Part shown: positions 35,845-55,956 of the stretch, piece by piece
How positions within the stretch are numbered: the first letter of the stretch is position 1
Layout of the letters: the number at the start of each line of letters is the position of its first letter
Translations under genes and position numbers: made by a program
Notes under the pieces: generated by a model
Seen by the model: only the letters and a program-made list of their open reading frames with translations
What the model was told of the DNA's origin: nothing
Database searches by the model: none
NCBI GenBank assembly: GCA_036250195.1
Contig: JAVHZZ010000006.1
Coordinates: forward strand, 185,441,850 to 185,505,849
Reading direction: 5' to 3'
Source of the DNA: Mixophyes australis
Taxonomy: Eukaryota > Chordata > Amphibia > Anura > Limnodynastidae
DNA length: 64,000 nucleotides

Positions 35845-36642
35845 CTGGTTCTGGAGGTCTGAAATCATTTTGAAGTACTGACTGGAGTCGGGCAATGAGC
35901 TGGGGGCATTGTTTGCATACCACTCACAGATCTTCTTCTCCAGCTGAGCATTTTCCTGCTCTAGAGCACTGACTTTATCCAGGTAGGATGATAAGCGATC
36001 ATTCAATATCTGCATGGTTTCCTTCTCATTGATACTGAGCAGGCAATCACTCATCCAACCACCAAGGCCTCCAGAGCTGTTAAAGTGTGTAGCATGACTA
36101 TGGTCTCAATAATGATTGATAGATTTCTGCTTGGAAAATGAGGCTACTTTACAACTTGATCCACCATGGCCACTGAAAGCTTTGCGGTGGCCTTGATTAT
36201 AGGACATATTGGATCCTCCATAATGGAGAGAGCTTCCATGATGTGACAAATGGAAACCTATTGCATCTTGTGGGAACAACCAAGATGAGATTTATGGAAG
36301 CTACCATGATGAAAATGTTGTGATTTCTCATGATGGAGCAAATGAGTTACTCCTCAGGGAATTTGAGAACCTCAATGACACATCTTGTTGGAGCTTCCAA
36401 GATGGAATATATGTGATCCCTTTCCATAATGAGGCAAAGAGGATACTTTCATTATTGGTGAAATGAGGGGATAAATAGTACCTGTCATGATGAGATGGAT
36501 GAGACCCTCCATGATGTGACAAATTTAACCCTCCATAATGGGATCCTCCATGATGAGCTGTTGAAAAATGACTGAACACTTTGGGCCAATGGCCCCCCAG
36601 GGCTCCAATTGAAGAATAACTGTGCCTGGTGTTATTTCTCAT
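35845..36642 (-). pseudogene. Locus B exon 1 with frameshifted head
   Basis: The start [17 protein letters not shown] parallels gene C, then octad-like SHYGG, SHHGGSH units appear before the frame is lost and stops at 36328. The coil 1A frame is again intact ([18 protein letters not shown] to ISDLQNQ, about 36030-35845). An in-frame ATG 11 codons before the start exists here (36673-36675) but is GTG in gene C. Confidence 0.85.
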
Positions 36643-36730
36643 GGTGATGGTGGAGAGCAATGAAGTTGGAAACATAACTTATAGGATCTTAGTCTATGAA
36701 TGAAGTTCTGTGTTTCTTTCCATGACTTTC

Positions 36731-36738
36731 TATTTATA
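36731..36738 (-). promoter_or_regulatory. TATA box of locus B
   Basis: TATAAATA on the minus strand at the same distance from the start codon as in gene C, within conserved flanks (TAGAAAG). The promoter is preserved even though the gene is dead. Confidence 0.6.
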
Positions 36739-36849
36739 GATAGAGAAAGAGAGAGTTGAAGAACTCTTGATAATTTGTATGTGCTTTTGCTAGTAGAATG
36801 TAAGGGTTCTGCATTATTGACCAATCATTTTTGTAAGGAATAGTGCTTA

Positions 36850-37189
36850 CGTAAGGTGGAGAGTGTCCTTGTACATTTATTATTATGCAGCACATCACGC
36901 ATTTCCACACCCTGACAAATTACATAAACTCTTAGTTTATTTCAAGATGAAAAGTATTGAAATTAATGTTAATCTATGACAAATGGTAATACCTGAGTAA
37001 TAGATTTGTAGGGCATGCTTTACATGCTCTTTTATGACCAGTGATTAAGGCGATGTTTTAATGAATGACTAATGAAAACTAAAGAAGAACTATATCCATC
37101 TATCTATCAATCTATCTATCTATCTATCTATCTTTTACCCGAGTAAATGTTGTGTTAAAAGATGTGTTTGTTCGGTGCTGGGAGCACTC
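36850..37189. other. Spacer start with (ATCT)n microsatellite
   Basis: The upstream flank of locus B is near-identical in layout to 49850-50190 behind gene C. An ATCT tetranucleotide run at 37096-37132 has about nine units here and about seventeen in the C copy (50071-50140). Confidence 0.7.
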
Positions 37190-38122
37190 ACAAGCCTGTG
37201 CCCTTCACTAACTTGTGCACCCACAAACCTGCACTTTCCTCTGAACTGGGCACCTACACAACTGTACCCTCCCCTGACTTGTGAACCCACACACCTGTGC
37301 CCTTTCCTGACTTGTGCACACATAAATCTGTGCCCAGCCCAGACTTTTGCACCCAAACACATTGTCCTTTTCTGACTTGAGCACACACACACTGTTTCCC
37401 TCACCTGACTTGTCCACCCATACATTTGTGCTCTCCCCAGTCTTATTTACCCACACATCTGTGTCCTTCTATTATTTATACACCCACACACCTATGCCCT
37501 TCCCTGAATTGTGCACCCACACACCTGTGCCCTTCACTGTCTTGTGCACCCACACACCTACACCCTGCCATGACTTTTGCTCACATAAGCCTGGTCTCTC
37601 CCCTGAATTGTGCACCTACATACCATACCTGGCTCCACTCCTTAACTGTGCAGCCACACACCTGTGAACTCCCTTCAATTGTGCACCCACACACACCTGT
37701 GCCCTCCAATGTCTTATGCATCTACACACCTGTGCCCACCCCAGACTTGTGCACTCACACACCTGTGCCCTCCCTTGTCTTTTGTACCCGCAAACCTGTG
37801 CCCTGTCCTGCATTGTTCACCTGAACACCTGTACCCACCCTTGCCTTGCACAGTCACACACCTGTGCCCTCCCGACGTTTGCAACCACAAGCCGGTGCCC
37901 TTCCCTGACTATTGCTCACATAATACTGTGCCCTCTCCAGATTTGTGCACTCACATACCTGTGCCCTTCCCTGACTTGTACACCAACAAAGATGTGCTAG
38001 CCCCTGACTTGTGCACCCAAACACATACCTGTACCCTTCCCAGTCTTATGCAACCACAAAACTCTGCCCTCCATTGACTTGAGCACCTACACACCTGTGC
38101 CCGTCCCTGGCTTGTGCACTGT
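37190..38122. repeat. 33-bp minisatellite between loci B and C, left block
   Basis: About twenty-eight units of the CACACCTGTGCCCT...TGACTTGTGCACC type with frequent substitutions. Eleven-codon periodicity leaves frames open on both strands, giving repeats such as CTHTPVP. It ends where the unique spacer begins. Confidence 0.9.
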
Positions 38123-39654
38123 AGTGACCAGGGAGGAATTGCAGTTATAAGGATTAATAAATAACATAATTGGGAAATAAGGCCTAATCATAACTACAGT
38201 GTAAATATTGTATATCAAAAGAATACATTGATAATTTGAGCTATTCTGTAAACTAAGGTGTAAAAAATGAAGCCAGATGAACTAGTGTGTGTTTATTTGG
38301 TGGCTCTGACCACCTCTGTTGTAAAAGATAACAGTGTTACCTTTAGGGGAAGCTGAGCAGCTTCAAAGACCTCCTGGGGTGATCTTATGTCCTGGTATAG
38401 GATGGAGTTTTGACACCTGAATAGGCTTTGAGGAACTGCTCAGCATGTTGTCTTACACAAGGATATTGGCTTGCTATGTTTTATGTAGACAAATATAATT
38501 TGTTTCCAAAATGCAATTTATTATCAATAAAATTAGTGATCAGCCACATATTTATAAATAGAATGATGAAGAGCAGCACACACGTTGAATTAAGTTGTCT
38601 GGAAATGTGAAGAAATTAGTATCAGCTCACCTACCACACAGGACCTATTGATGTTTGGTATCTGGAGACTTGTACATTTGTACTGGATTTATTAATAAAA
38701 TAATTGGGTCTGTGTGACACTCCCCAGGAAAGTTATGTTACATTTTAGCATGGGGTATAAAACAGAGATGTAAATTGTGGTTGTAAAACTCTGTCACAGG
38801 TGCCTACCTGATGCCAAATCCCCCGGAGGAGGGGAAAGGTGACAAATTGTCTTTAAAAAGATGATAATACTTACAATAAATTCTCAGCCTTTTAGGAAAT
38901 CAATTAGCATTGATAAGCTGTCCATCTTCCAAGACAATTTCCCTTTCAGCAGATTATACAACTCATATGTAAGTTTATATTCTGAAACTTTATCCTTTTA
39001 TTCTACATGTTTTGCATATGTATGACATGTCATCTTATTTGTTATTATAACCTGTAAGCATTGTACTTTTTTTGTATATTAAATCTAAAAATGTAATAAG
39101 TGCTGTCCTTATTGCTCTCAACGAATACACAGCCTTTTATGAAGAAGATTGCTTGACCATGGTAACCCTTTAAATGTTGATGTGTGAATTGTTACTACAT
39201 TTGTATTCCAAGCCTATTGTGTGCCTGCATGTACATTTGTGTCACAGAGCCTTGATGTGTTATGTATTAACACTTTGATTGCTGGTATGTGCACGGGCTA
39301 ACCTGTGTGTAACAAGGAACACAGTATACCAGTGTGGGAAGTATTAACTCTTTTAGCTATGAGAACATAAAGTGTGTGCTATTGGGTAATTCAGTCATAT
39401 GTTTGCTACGGGTGGCTGGTGGCAGTGCGGAGAGTTGTGGAAGTGTGAGCCTATGTTGGGGAGGGACCAGGTCAATCTGTAACCTTAGAGAAAGGTGAGA
39501 TGCGAGATTTATGCTGGAATCCTGTGTATCCCCTTACAGTAAGCTTCTAAGTCACAAGCATGTAGAGGTGAAATATAGGTGATATATTTTGTGACTGTTT
39601 GGTTATATGATAAGATATTAAATCAGGGCATGGCTAGAGGCAGCTATCCCTGAC
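38123..39654 (+). repeat. Spacer sequence shared by the B-C and C-D gaps
   Basis: This 1.5-kb non-coding stretch is repeated in direct orientation at about 50560-52800 (there enlarged by two SINEs) and inverted at 22500-23650. Landmarks include TGGGTCTGTGTGACACTCCC and GTGCTGTCCTTATTGCT. No gene or RNA is recognised. Confidence 0.75.
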
Positions 39655-40162
39655 ATTCACCAACAAACCTGTGCTCTCCCCTGACTTGTGCATCCACACA
39701 CCTGTGGCCTCCCCTGACTTGTGCAGACACAAATCTGTGCCCAGCCCAGACTTGTTCACCCAAACACATTGCCTTCTTCTGACTCATGCACCCTCCTTCA
39801 TGTGCCCTACCCTGACTTGTGCACACATACACTACTAGTTTCCTCCTCTGACTTGTGCAAACACACACCTGTCACCTCCCCAAGACTTGTGCATCCACAC
39901 CCTTGCTTTCCCTGAATTGTGCAGCCTCAACCTTGTGTCCTCCCCTGTCCTGAATTGTTCACCCACATACCTGTACCCTTCTTGACTTGTGCAGCCACAA
40001 ACTTGATCCCTCCCCTGACTTGTGCACCCACAAACCTGTGCCCTCCTGAAACTTGTCCACCCATGCACCTGTCCCCTTCCCTGACTTTTACACCCACAAG
40101 CCTGTGCCCCTCCCTGACAATTGCTCACATATTCCTGTGCCCTTTCCAGATTTGTGCACCCA
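39655..40162. repeat. 33-bp minisatellite, right block before gene C
   Basis: About fifteen units of the same family as 37190-38122. The array ends at GTGCACCCACAAGC, immediately before the half-MITE at 40168. Confidence 0.9.
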
Positions 40163-40275
40163 CAAGCAATAGCTTTAATGGCAAAACAATGCCTTTAAAG
40201 CCATTGCCACTTTAAATTTTTACTGCAAAGTCGCCGAATAGCGGGGAGTTGAAAAAGTCAGCATTTGGTACATTT
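40163..40275. mobile_element. Half DNA-transposon end (TTTACCCCCTA)
   Basis: Sequence ending GGTACATTTACCCCCTA resembles the right end of the elements at 12041-13312 and 54721-55413. At its right margin the keratin 3' flank resumes truncated, so a deletion joined the minisatellite to this flank in unit C. Confidence 0.5.
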
Positions 40276-40436
40276 ACCCCCTAATGTTTTAATCTAGTTC
40301 TGCCTGTTAATCCAACAATGCCAAGTGCATTTTAAGCTTACATATTTTCAGCAGGGATGACAGGAAAAGTGGAGCATGAGGACCCAGTTTCGTACCATAA
40401 ACAGATTGGAGACATGCGCATCAGCAGAAATCAAAG

Positions 40437-40442
40437 TTTATT
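40437..40442 (-). terminator. Candidate polyadenylation signal of gene C
   Basis: AATAAA on the minus strand about 800 bp after the stop codon, at the position equivalent to those in B and D. It would give a 3' UTR of roughly 0.8 kb. Confidence 0.45.
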
Positions 40443-41240
40443 CAAGAAATAATACGGTAGAAAAAAACATAGTAAAATAGTGACAATACAGTCCAAGAGC
40501 CAACAGTATCTGTGATACACAAGCCCAATAGAGCCTGTGAATGAGACCATTCTTGGTCTCTGTGATCACATAAATTTTAAATGGTTGTAGTATTAGGCTA
40601 CAGCGCAATAACTTTTTACTGGTGGATGCTGGAAATATCTTCTGTTGTTTAATTAAATATTCTAAACATACATTATGTCAGCAAGTTGAGAAAATAAATA
40701 CAGTGAAACAAGTGAAACTGTGTTTTCAATTGTGTTTCTATAGTCTTATATCAACAATTGTTTTGGTACATCCTTAAATCAAAGCATTTCTAAACCCAAG
40801 ATAAATCCCTTGTCAATCAAGGAACAAGGAGTGTATTATAGATTAATATACAGGACCTGCCTAAAACACTCATATAGAATCATGAAAGTAATCCAGCTCA
40901 ATAAGGTATCCTAGGTAAGGAGTAATTTATTTTCTGTAAAAATGACTTTGGTTTTGTTTTTTAACAGGATGTATTTAAACCTAGAACATCATTATGCTAG
41001 AGAGACCCAAAATACTTCTTCTCTTAATATAAAACCAGTAGAATATATTTATAGGAATACATAACATATTGCTGGAGCTTATTCTGCAACCCATTGAAAT
41101 AATCACTTGCTATATACCTCCATTGTCTAAATAAAGAAAGGCTACAAGATAAGTAGTGCATCTAAGAAAAGAAAAGAAAATAATAATTATATTGGTTCAC
41201 ACTTAGTCTTCTTATATCTGCAGCGTGATATAGATATCTA

Positions 41241-49590
<8,350 letters not shown>

Positions 49591-49678
49591 GGTGATGGTG
49601 GAGAGCAATGAAGTTGGAAACACAAATTACAGGATCTTAGTCTATGAATGAAGTGCTGTGTTGCCTGCCTTGGCTTTC

Positions 49679-49686
49679 TATTTATA
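49679..49686 (-). promoter_or_regulatory. TATA box of gene C
   Basis: TATAAATA on the minus strand about 90-95 bp before the ATG, predicting a transcription start near 49650 and a 5' UTR of about 60 nt. The same box occurs in locus B. Confidence 0.65.
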
Positions 49687-50067
49687 GATAGAGAAAAAGG
49701 CGTTGAAGAAATCTTGACAATCTTTATGTGCTTTTGCTAGCGTCATGTATGGGTTCTGCATTATTGACCAATCATTTTTAGGTTGATCACCTGGAGTTTG
49801 TTTTTTTATAAGGAATAGTGTTTACGTAAGGTGGAGAGGGTGCTTGTACATTTATTATTATGCAGCACATCAGACATTTCCACACCCTGATAAACTACAT
49901 AAACTGTGAGTTTATTTCAAGATGAAAAGTATTGAAATTATTGTTAACCTATGACAAATTTTAATACCTGAGTAATACATTTATAGGGCATGCTTTACAT
50001 GCTCTTTTATGACCAGTGATTAAGGCTATGTTTTAATGAATGACTAAGGAAAACTAAAGACGAACTA

Positions 50068-50070
<3 letters not shown>

Positions 50071-50140
<70 letters not shown>
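50071..50140. repeat. (ATCT)n microsatellite
   Basis: About seventeen uninterrupted ATCT units behind gene C, against about nine at the matching place behind locus B (37096-37132). Confidence 0.95.
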
Positions 50141-50204
50141 CTGTGCCTATCTACATGAGTAAATGTTGTGTTGAAAGCTGTGTTTGTTAGGAGCTGGTTG
50201 CACT

Positions 50205-50552
50205 CACAAGCCTGTGACATTCCCTGCCTTGTGCATTAACAAACGTGCTCTCCTCTGAATTGTGCACCCACACACCTGTGCCCTTCACTGTTTTGTGCAC
50301 CCACACATCTGTGTCCTGCCCTGACTTTTGCTCACATAGACCTGTGCTCTTTCCTGAACTGAGCACCTACACACCTGTGTGCACCCCTTAACATTGCAAC
50401 CAGACATGTGCCCTTCACTTACTTGTAAGCCAACAAAGATGTGTTATCCCCTGAATTGTGCACCTACACACATACCTGTACTCTTCCCTGTTATATGCAC
50501 TCACAAACCTCTGCCCTGCATTGACTTGAGCACCTGCATACTTGTGCACTGT
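50205..50552. repeat. 33-bp minisatellite, left block of the C-D gap
   Basis: About ten units of the same family as 37190-38122; much shorter than its counterpart in the B-C gap. Confidence 0.85.
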
Positions 50553-50968
50553 AGTGAATAGAAAGGATTTCCAGTTATAAGAATAAACAAATAATATAAT
50601 TGTGGGGAATAAGGCCTAAGCATAACTGCAGTGTAAACATTGTATATCAAATGAATCCATTGATAATTTGAGCTATTCTGTAAATTAAGGTATGAAATGT
50701 GAAGATAGAAGAGCTGATGCATGTTTATTTGGTGGCTCTGTCCACCTGTGTGTTAAAAGATAACAACATCTCCTTTAGGGGAAGCTGAGCAGTTTCAAAG
50801 ACCTCCAGGGGTGAGCTTATGTCCTATTGTAGGACAGAGTTTTGACACCTGAATAGAGTTTTAGGAACCGCTCAGCATGTTGTCTTAAACATAGGTGATG
50901 GCTTGCTATATTTTATATAGACAAATATAATTCAGTTTCAAAATGCAACTTATAATCAATAAAATAGC

Positions 50969-51300
50969 GATCATCATCACCTTTTACTTATATAGCGCCA
51001 CTAATTCCGCAGCGCTGTACAGAGAACTCACTCACATCAGTCCCTGCCCCAATAGGGCTTACAGTCTAAATTCCCGAACACACACACAAAGACAGACAGA
51101 CAGACTAGGGTCAATTTGTTAGCAGCCAATTCACCTACCAGTATGTTTTTGGAGTGTGGGAGGAAACCGGAGCACCCGGAGGAAACCCACACAAACACGG
51201 GGAGAACATACAAACTCTTCACAGATGACGTCATGGTCGGGAATTGAACTCATAAATTGTACCAGTGCTGAAAGGCAGAGGTGCTAACCACTACACCACC
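50969..51300 (-). mobile_element. SINE, minus orientation, in spacer
   Basis: It begins in + reading with GATCATCATCACC and TATAGCGCCACTAATTCCGC and ends in GTGCTAACCACTACACCACC, the complement of the tRNA-like head. It forms an inverted pair with the next copy. Confidence 0.8.
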
Positions 51301-51348
51301 GATCAACTACATATTTAGAAATAGCATGATGAAGAGTAGCACATACGT

Positions 51349-51698
51349 GGGCAGCACGGTGGCGTAGTGGTTAGCACATCTGCCTTACAGCACTGGGGTC
51401 ATGAGTTCAATTCCCAACCATGGCCTTATCTGTGAGGAGTTTGTATGTTCTCCCCGTGTTTGCGTGGGTTTCCTCCGGGTGCTCCGGTTTCCTCCCACAC
51501 TCCAAAAAAAAAAACATACTGGTAGGTTAATTGGCTTCTAACAAATTGACCCTAGTCTGTGTGTCTCTGTCTGTGTGTATGTGTGTTAGGGAATTTAGAC
51601 TGTAAGCCCCAATGGGCCAGGAACTGATGTGAATGAGTTCTCTGTACAGCGCTGCGGAATTAGTGGCGCTATATAAATAAATGATGATGATGATGATA
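51349..51698 (+). mobile_element. SINE, full-length reference copy
   Basis: The head has TGGCGTAGTGG (A-box-like) and, about 33 bp later, AGTTCAATTCC (B-box-like), the spacing of a tRNA internal promoter. A conserved central part (GTGGGTTTCCTCCGGGTGCT) and a 3' end GGCGCTATATAAATAAATGA plus (TGA)n follow. The simple-repeat end suggests mobilisation by an L2/CR1-type LINE, which is inference. Confidence 0.8.
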
Positions 51699-52807
51699 CG
51701 TCGAATAAAGCTGCCTGTCACTCCGGGAAATCTGGGGAAATTAGTATCAGCTTACATACTACACAGGACCTATAGATGGTTGGTTTTTGGAGACTTGTAA
51801 ATTTATACTGGATTTATTAATAATAAAATTGGGTCTGTGTGACACTCCCCAGGAATGTTATTTTAGCATTGGGTATGAAACAGAGATGTAAATAGTGTTT
51901 GTTAAACTATGTAACTGGTTCCACCCCCTCTGATGCCCAACCCCCCCAGAGTAGAGGAAAGTTGTAGAAGTGTTTTTAAAACAATGAGAACACTTACAAG
52001 AAATTGTCAGTCCTTTGAGAAATCAATCAACATTGATAATCTGTCCATCTTCCAAGCCAATTTTCCCTTGGTGCAGATTATACAACTCACATGAAAGCTT
52101 AAATTCTGATCTTTTCTCCTTTTTTTCACATGTTTTACATATATATGCCATGTCATCCTAATTGTTTTTATAACCTGTAATCATTGAACTTTTTTATATA
52201 TTGAATCTAAAAATTCAATAAGTGCTGTCCTTATTGCTGTAAACGAATTCATGGCCTTATATGAAGAAGATTGCTTGACCATGGTAACCCTTGAAATGCT
52301 TATTTGTGAACTGCTAATACATTAGTGTACCAAACCTAGTGTGTGCCTCCTATGTACATTTGTGTCACAGAGCGTTGAGGTGTTAAGTATTAACCCTTTG
52401 ATTGATGGTGTGTGTAGCATGGAGCACAGTATACAATTGTGGGAAGTGTTAACTCTTTCAGTTATCAAAAGCAGAGTGTGCGCAATTGGGTAATTGAGTA
52501 ACAAGTTTACTACAGGCCTTATACTTAGCTGGTGGCAGTGCGGAGATTTGTGGAAATGTGAGCCTGTGTTGGGCAGGGACCAGCTAAATCTGTAACCTTA
52601 GAGAGAGGTGTGTGCGAGATTAAGGCTAAAATCCTTTGTGTTCCCTTACAGTAAGATTCCAAGTCATGAGTACGCAGAGGGCAATATTTGACAGGTAAAT
52701 TTAGTCAGGAGTGGTTTACTGATGAAATTGCAGTGATGTAATCTGTAACTGATTTCTTATATGATAAAATCATAAATCAAGGATTGGCTACAGACAGCTA
52801 TCCCTGA

Positions 52808-53935
52808 CATGCACAAATAAACCTATGCTCTGCCCTGAGTTGTTCACCTACACATCTGTGCACACCCCTGACTTGTGCACCCACATTTCTGTGCCCTATC
52901 CTGAGTTAAGCACCCACATACCTGTGTCCTTCCCTGTCTTGTGTGCCCACACATCTCTTCATTAGCCTGTATCTACACACCTGTGCCCTGGCCTGATTTG
53001 TGCACACACAAACATGTTCCCTGCCCTGACTTCTGAAATCCATATACTCTTTCCCTCCCCAAACTTGTGCACCCACAAACTTGTGTCCTCCCAAGAACTG
53101 TGCACCCATACATCTGTGCCCTTCACTTATATGCAACTGTGCCTCAGTTGACTTGTGCACCCATATACCTGTGTGGTGCCATGACTTTTGCTCATATAAA
53201 CCTGTGCCCTCTCCAGATTTGTGCACCCACACACCTGTCTCCACCCCTGACTTGTGCACCCTCCTACCTGTGCCATCCTCTGGTTTGTGCACACAAAGAT
53301 CTGTGTCCAGCCCTGGGCACCCAAACACATTGCCTTCTTCTGACTTGTGCACCCTCCTTCTTGTGCCCTTCCCTGACTTGTGCACATACACGGGTTCCCT
53401 CCCCTGACTTGTGCACACATACATTTGTGCCCTTCCAAGAACTGTGCACCCACACACCTTTGCCAACCCTGACTTGTGCAGCCACCAACTTATGCTCTCC
53501 CCTTTGCTGACTTGTTCAGACACACACCTGTGCCCCCTGTGACTTTTGCAGCCACAAACTTGTGCCCTCTCCTGTTCTGAATTGTGCACACACGCACCTA
53601 TGCCCACTCTAGACTTGTGCACACACAATCCAGTGACTTCCCCTTTCTTGTGCACCCACATACCTGTGCCCTGTCCTGAATTGTGCACCTGCACACCTGT
53701 ATCCATCTCTGACTTGCGCAGTGACACACTTGTGCCCTCCCCAAACTTGTCCATCCACACACCTCTGCCCTACCCTGACTTTTGCACCAGGAAGCCTGTG
53801 ACCTTCTCTGATTTTAGCTCACATAAATCTGTGACCTCTCCAGATTTGTGCACCCACATACCTGTGCCATTACCTGTATTGTGCACCCACACACTGTCCA
53901 AGCCTTACTTGTCTATTTACACACATGTACACTAG
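52808..53935. repeat. 33-bp minisatellite, right block of the C-D gap
   Basis: The longest block, about thirty-four units. A minus-strand frame of 284 codons crosses it (52906-53760) with an 11-residue period such as VHKSGEGTGVW; it is a by-product of the 33-bp period. Confidence 0.9.
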
Positions 53936-54103
53936 TCTGAATTGTGAACTATTGAAACAAAATAATAGTTTATTTATTTAGACAAGGGGCCTTATAAATA
54001 GCTATAAGATTAATGGGGCACTATATATTATCAATCTATATTACAACTATATATATATATATAATATTACAACCTACTGGGGCCACATAAATATTATTAA
54101 TAT

Positions 54104-54467
54104 CATACTTGCCAAGCTTATGTTGACCGGGTCCGGGAGATCCTGGAGGCAAGGAGGGGTGTATGGGTGGAGGGGGCAGGGCTTCACAATTTGCGTCATT
54201 TTGACCCGGCACCCAATGATGTAATGCCTGTTTTGGGTCTTTGACAGTGTAAGAAGACACCAAACAAGCATTAAATCACTGGTGGCGGGGCCAATATGAC
54301 ACAATTCACAAAGCCGACGCCCCATTCGCTAGTACATTTCGGCTCAAATTTTATTTAAGTCGGCAGATGGGCCAGATGCGGGAGAATCGCCAGCTCTCCC
54401 GGGAGTCCGTGAGACCTACCCGAAATTCAGGAGTCTCCCGGACATTCCAGGAGGGTTGGCATGTATG
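54104..54467. mobile_element. hAT-like MITE with perfect 8-bp target duplication
   Basis: Direct repeats ATTAATAT (54096-54103, 54468-54475) flank a 364-bp element whose ends are CATACTTGCCAAGC and the complement of GGGTTGGCATGTATG. Subterminal GGGAGA/TCTCCC words are also inverted. It is non-coding. Confidence 0.8.
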
Positions 54468-54720
54468 ATTAATATACCTACGATTGGCATTACATATTCT
54501 AACTATACCTACTAAGAGCACTCTATATTATTACTATACCTAATGGAGGCTCTGCAAATTATTACTATAGCTAACAGGGGTAATATTATTTATTTATTTA
54601 ACAAGGAGTCGACTGCATGTCCTAGTGCATGCTAACATTTGTAGGGCCATATAAGCAGTCATTGCATTTCAAAATATTTGCCCTGACCAAGGGTACCAGG
54701 AGATGACAAACAAAAACATG

Positions 54721-55413
54721 GGGGTAAATTACTAAAGTACGGTTTAATCTTATGGGTCCAAATTCATTTTTGAATAATACTATTGAATTGTGTGCAGAGG
54801 GTGACACTTATTATTTCATGATGGGGATATCATTTGCACTGCACACTTTTGGCACTACAAGTGGCAATTTGCACCTTTGCACTGGTATATACTGGCACTT
54901 GCAGTGCCACAAGTGTGCAGTATACAAGGTGCCACTCTCATCTAATGATAAGTGTTGCCTTTTCATATAATTATATATTACTGATCCCTTAATATATTCA
55001 TGAATCATTTTGCTCTCTTTATTTATTTATAAAATAAAATAGCCCCATTTATAAACTTATAAAGTAATTTTACTCCCATTATGAATTATGAATTATTTTT
55101 GTCCCTTTAATCAATAAATAATATTGCCCTCATTATTAATATGTATATTGTGCCCGCTTTTATGTCCTGAATGGCCACATAGCTCAACCGGTGACCATTC
55201 AGAATAAAATGCGAGTTAGCCAATACCCAGTGCGGTTTTGACTAAACAGGATGAGGTTTTAGTGTTTGCAAACTGCCACGTATCGCATGAGGTTTTAGTT
55301 TTCAGCCTCCAAAATTGTTCAGAAGTAAAGTGCTCATCTTGGAGCAGAAAACTGCAAGAGATATGTGGCGGTTTGTAAACCGCACAGAAAACAAACTTTA
55401 ATAAATTTACCCC
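54721..55413. mobile_element. DNA transposon, uninterrupted paralogue of 26537-28695
   Basis: The ends are GGGGTAAATTACTAAAGTAC and the complement of CTTTAATAAATTTACCCC. At 54985-55000 it has the empty form of the site where the 26.8-kb copy received its hAT-like insertion. The interior palindrome lies at about 54803-54960. Confidence 0.75.
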
Positions 55414-55950
55414 ATGATGTCTTATCATTCTCATGATTCATTTAGGATTTAAAAGAAGACTAAACCACAAAGTATTTTAGAATAAATACAGAAAGGTTTA
55501 AATAATGAAAGTGGGGGTAGTAATCAGGACTTTTTATTTTTGACCTTTCGAATTGCACATCATCTGGAGTATCCTCTAGCCCACAAATATAGGGGCAGAT
55601 TGTTTTTCTGGGTGTTTCCTATGACGCAAAGGGGGGATCACTTACCCAAAGGAGCATTGCTAGGTCACTTTTTTTGCAGTTATGTAAAGCTACAATATCT
55701 TATGGAATTTTGGGACATTATAGTTTTGAAGTACAGTTCCAAGTTACATTCATGTTACTCTTCATATGTTACAAAGGGTTATAGCACTTCCAATGTCTTA
55801 AACTAGTTCTGCATGTTAATCCAACAATACCAAGTTTATTCTCAGCTTTAACATTTTCAGCAATGAAGACAGGAAACGTTGGGCACGGGGACCCAATGTT
55901 GTATCTAAATATTCATAGATTTGAGACATGTGCATCAGCAGAAATCAAAC
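55414..55950. other. 3' flank of gene D, similar to 28.7-29.2 kb
   Basis: Sequence runs parallel to 28696-29175 downstream of locus B (TAAACCACAAAGTATTTTAG, GGAATTTTGGGACATT). The copy near gene C is truncated at 40275. No gene is seen. Confidence 0.65.
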
Positions 55951-55956
55951 TTTATT
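55951..55956 (-). terminator. Candidate polyadenylation signal of gene D
   Basis: AATAAA on the minus strand, about 800 bp after the stop codon of gene D, equivalent to those of B and C. Confidence 0.45.

Larger units (their letters stand above)
29953..36642 (-). pseudogene. Locus B: type I keratin pseudogene
   Basis: The copy has the same promoter, head, coil 1A and 3' end as gene C but cannot make a keratin. The head frame breaks and ends in a stop at 36328-36330. The exon 1 donor is AT instead of GT (35843-35844). Exons 2-5 and the first half of exon 6 are gone, their place taken by Penelope-like and SINE sequence. The exon 6 remnant (34050-34169) carries a TAG (34142-34144) and a TAA (34130-34132). 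Exons 7 (30592-30626) and 8 (29953-30011) remain open with good splice sites, and intron 6 and 7 sequence still resembles C and D. Decay therefore followed a fairly recent duplication. Confidence 0.9.
50553..52807 (+). repeat. Spacer copy in the C-D gap
   Basis: Direct repeat of 38123-39654, interrupted by two SINEs (50969-51300 and 51349-51698). Landmarks GGTGGCTCTG, TGGGTCTGTGTGACACTCCC and GTGCTGTCCTTATTGCT are in the same order. It is non-coding. Confidence 0.75.

Noticed and set aside
37347..38077. Overlapping plus-strand open frames of 90-140 codons rich in Cys, Thr, His and Pro
   Set aside because: Same minisatellite cause. The frames overlap one another in different phases and none is conserved as a protein between blocks.
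51349..51430. Possible tRNA gene
   Set aside because: The A-box- and B-box-like words belong to a dispersed SINE with other copies in the window; no cloverleaf with a proper acceptor stem was seen.
52906..53760. A 284-codon minus-strand open frame with an 11-residue repeat
   Set aside because: It lies wholly within the 33-bp minisatellite. Open frames occur on both strands and in several phases there because 33 is divisible by three; no start context, splice context or known domain supports a gene.
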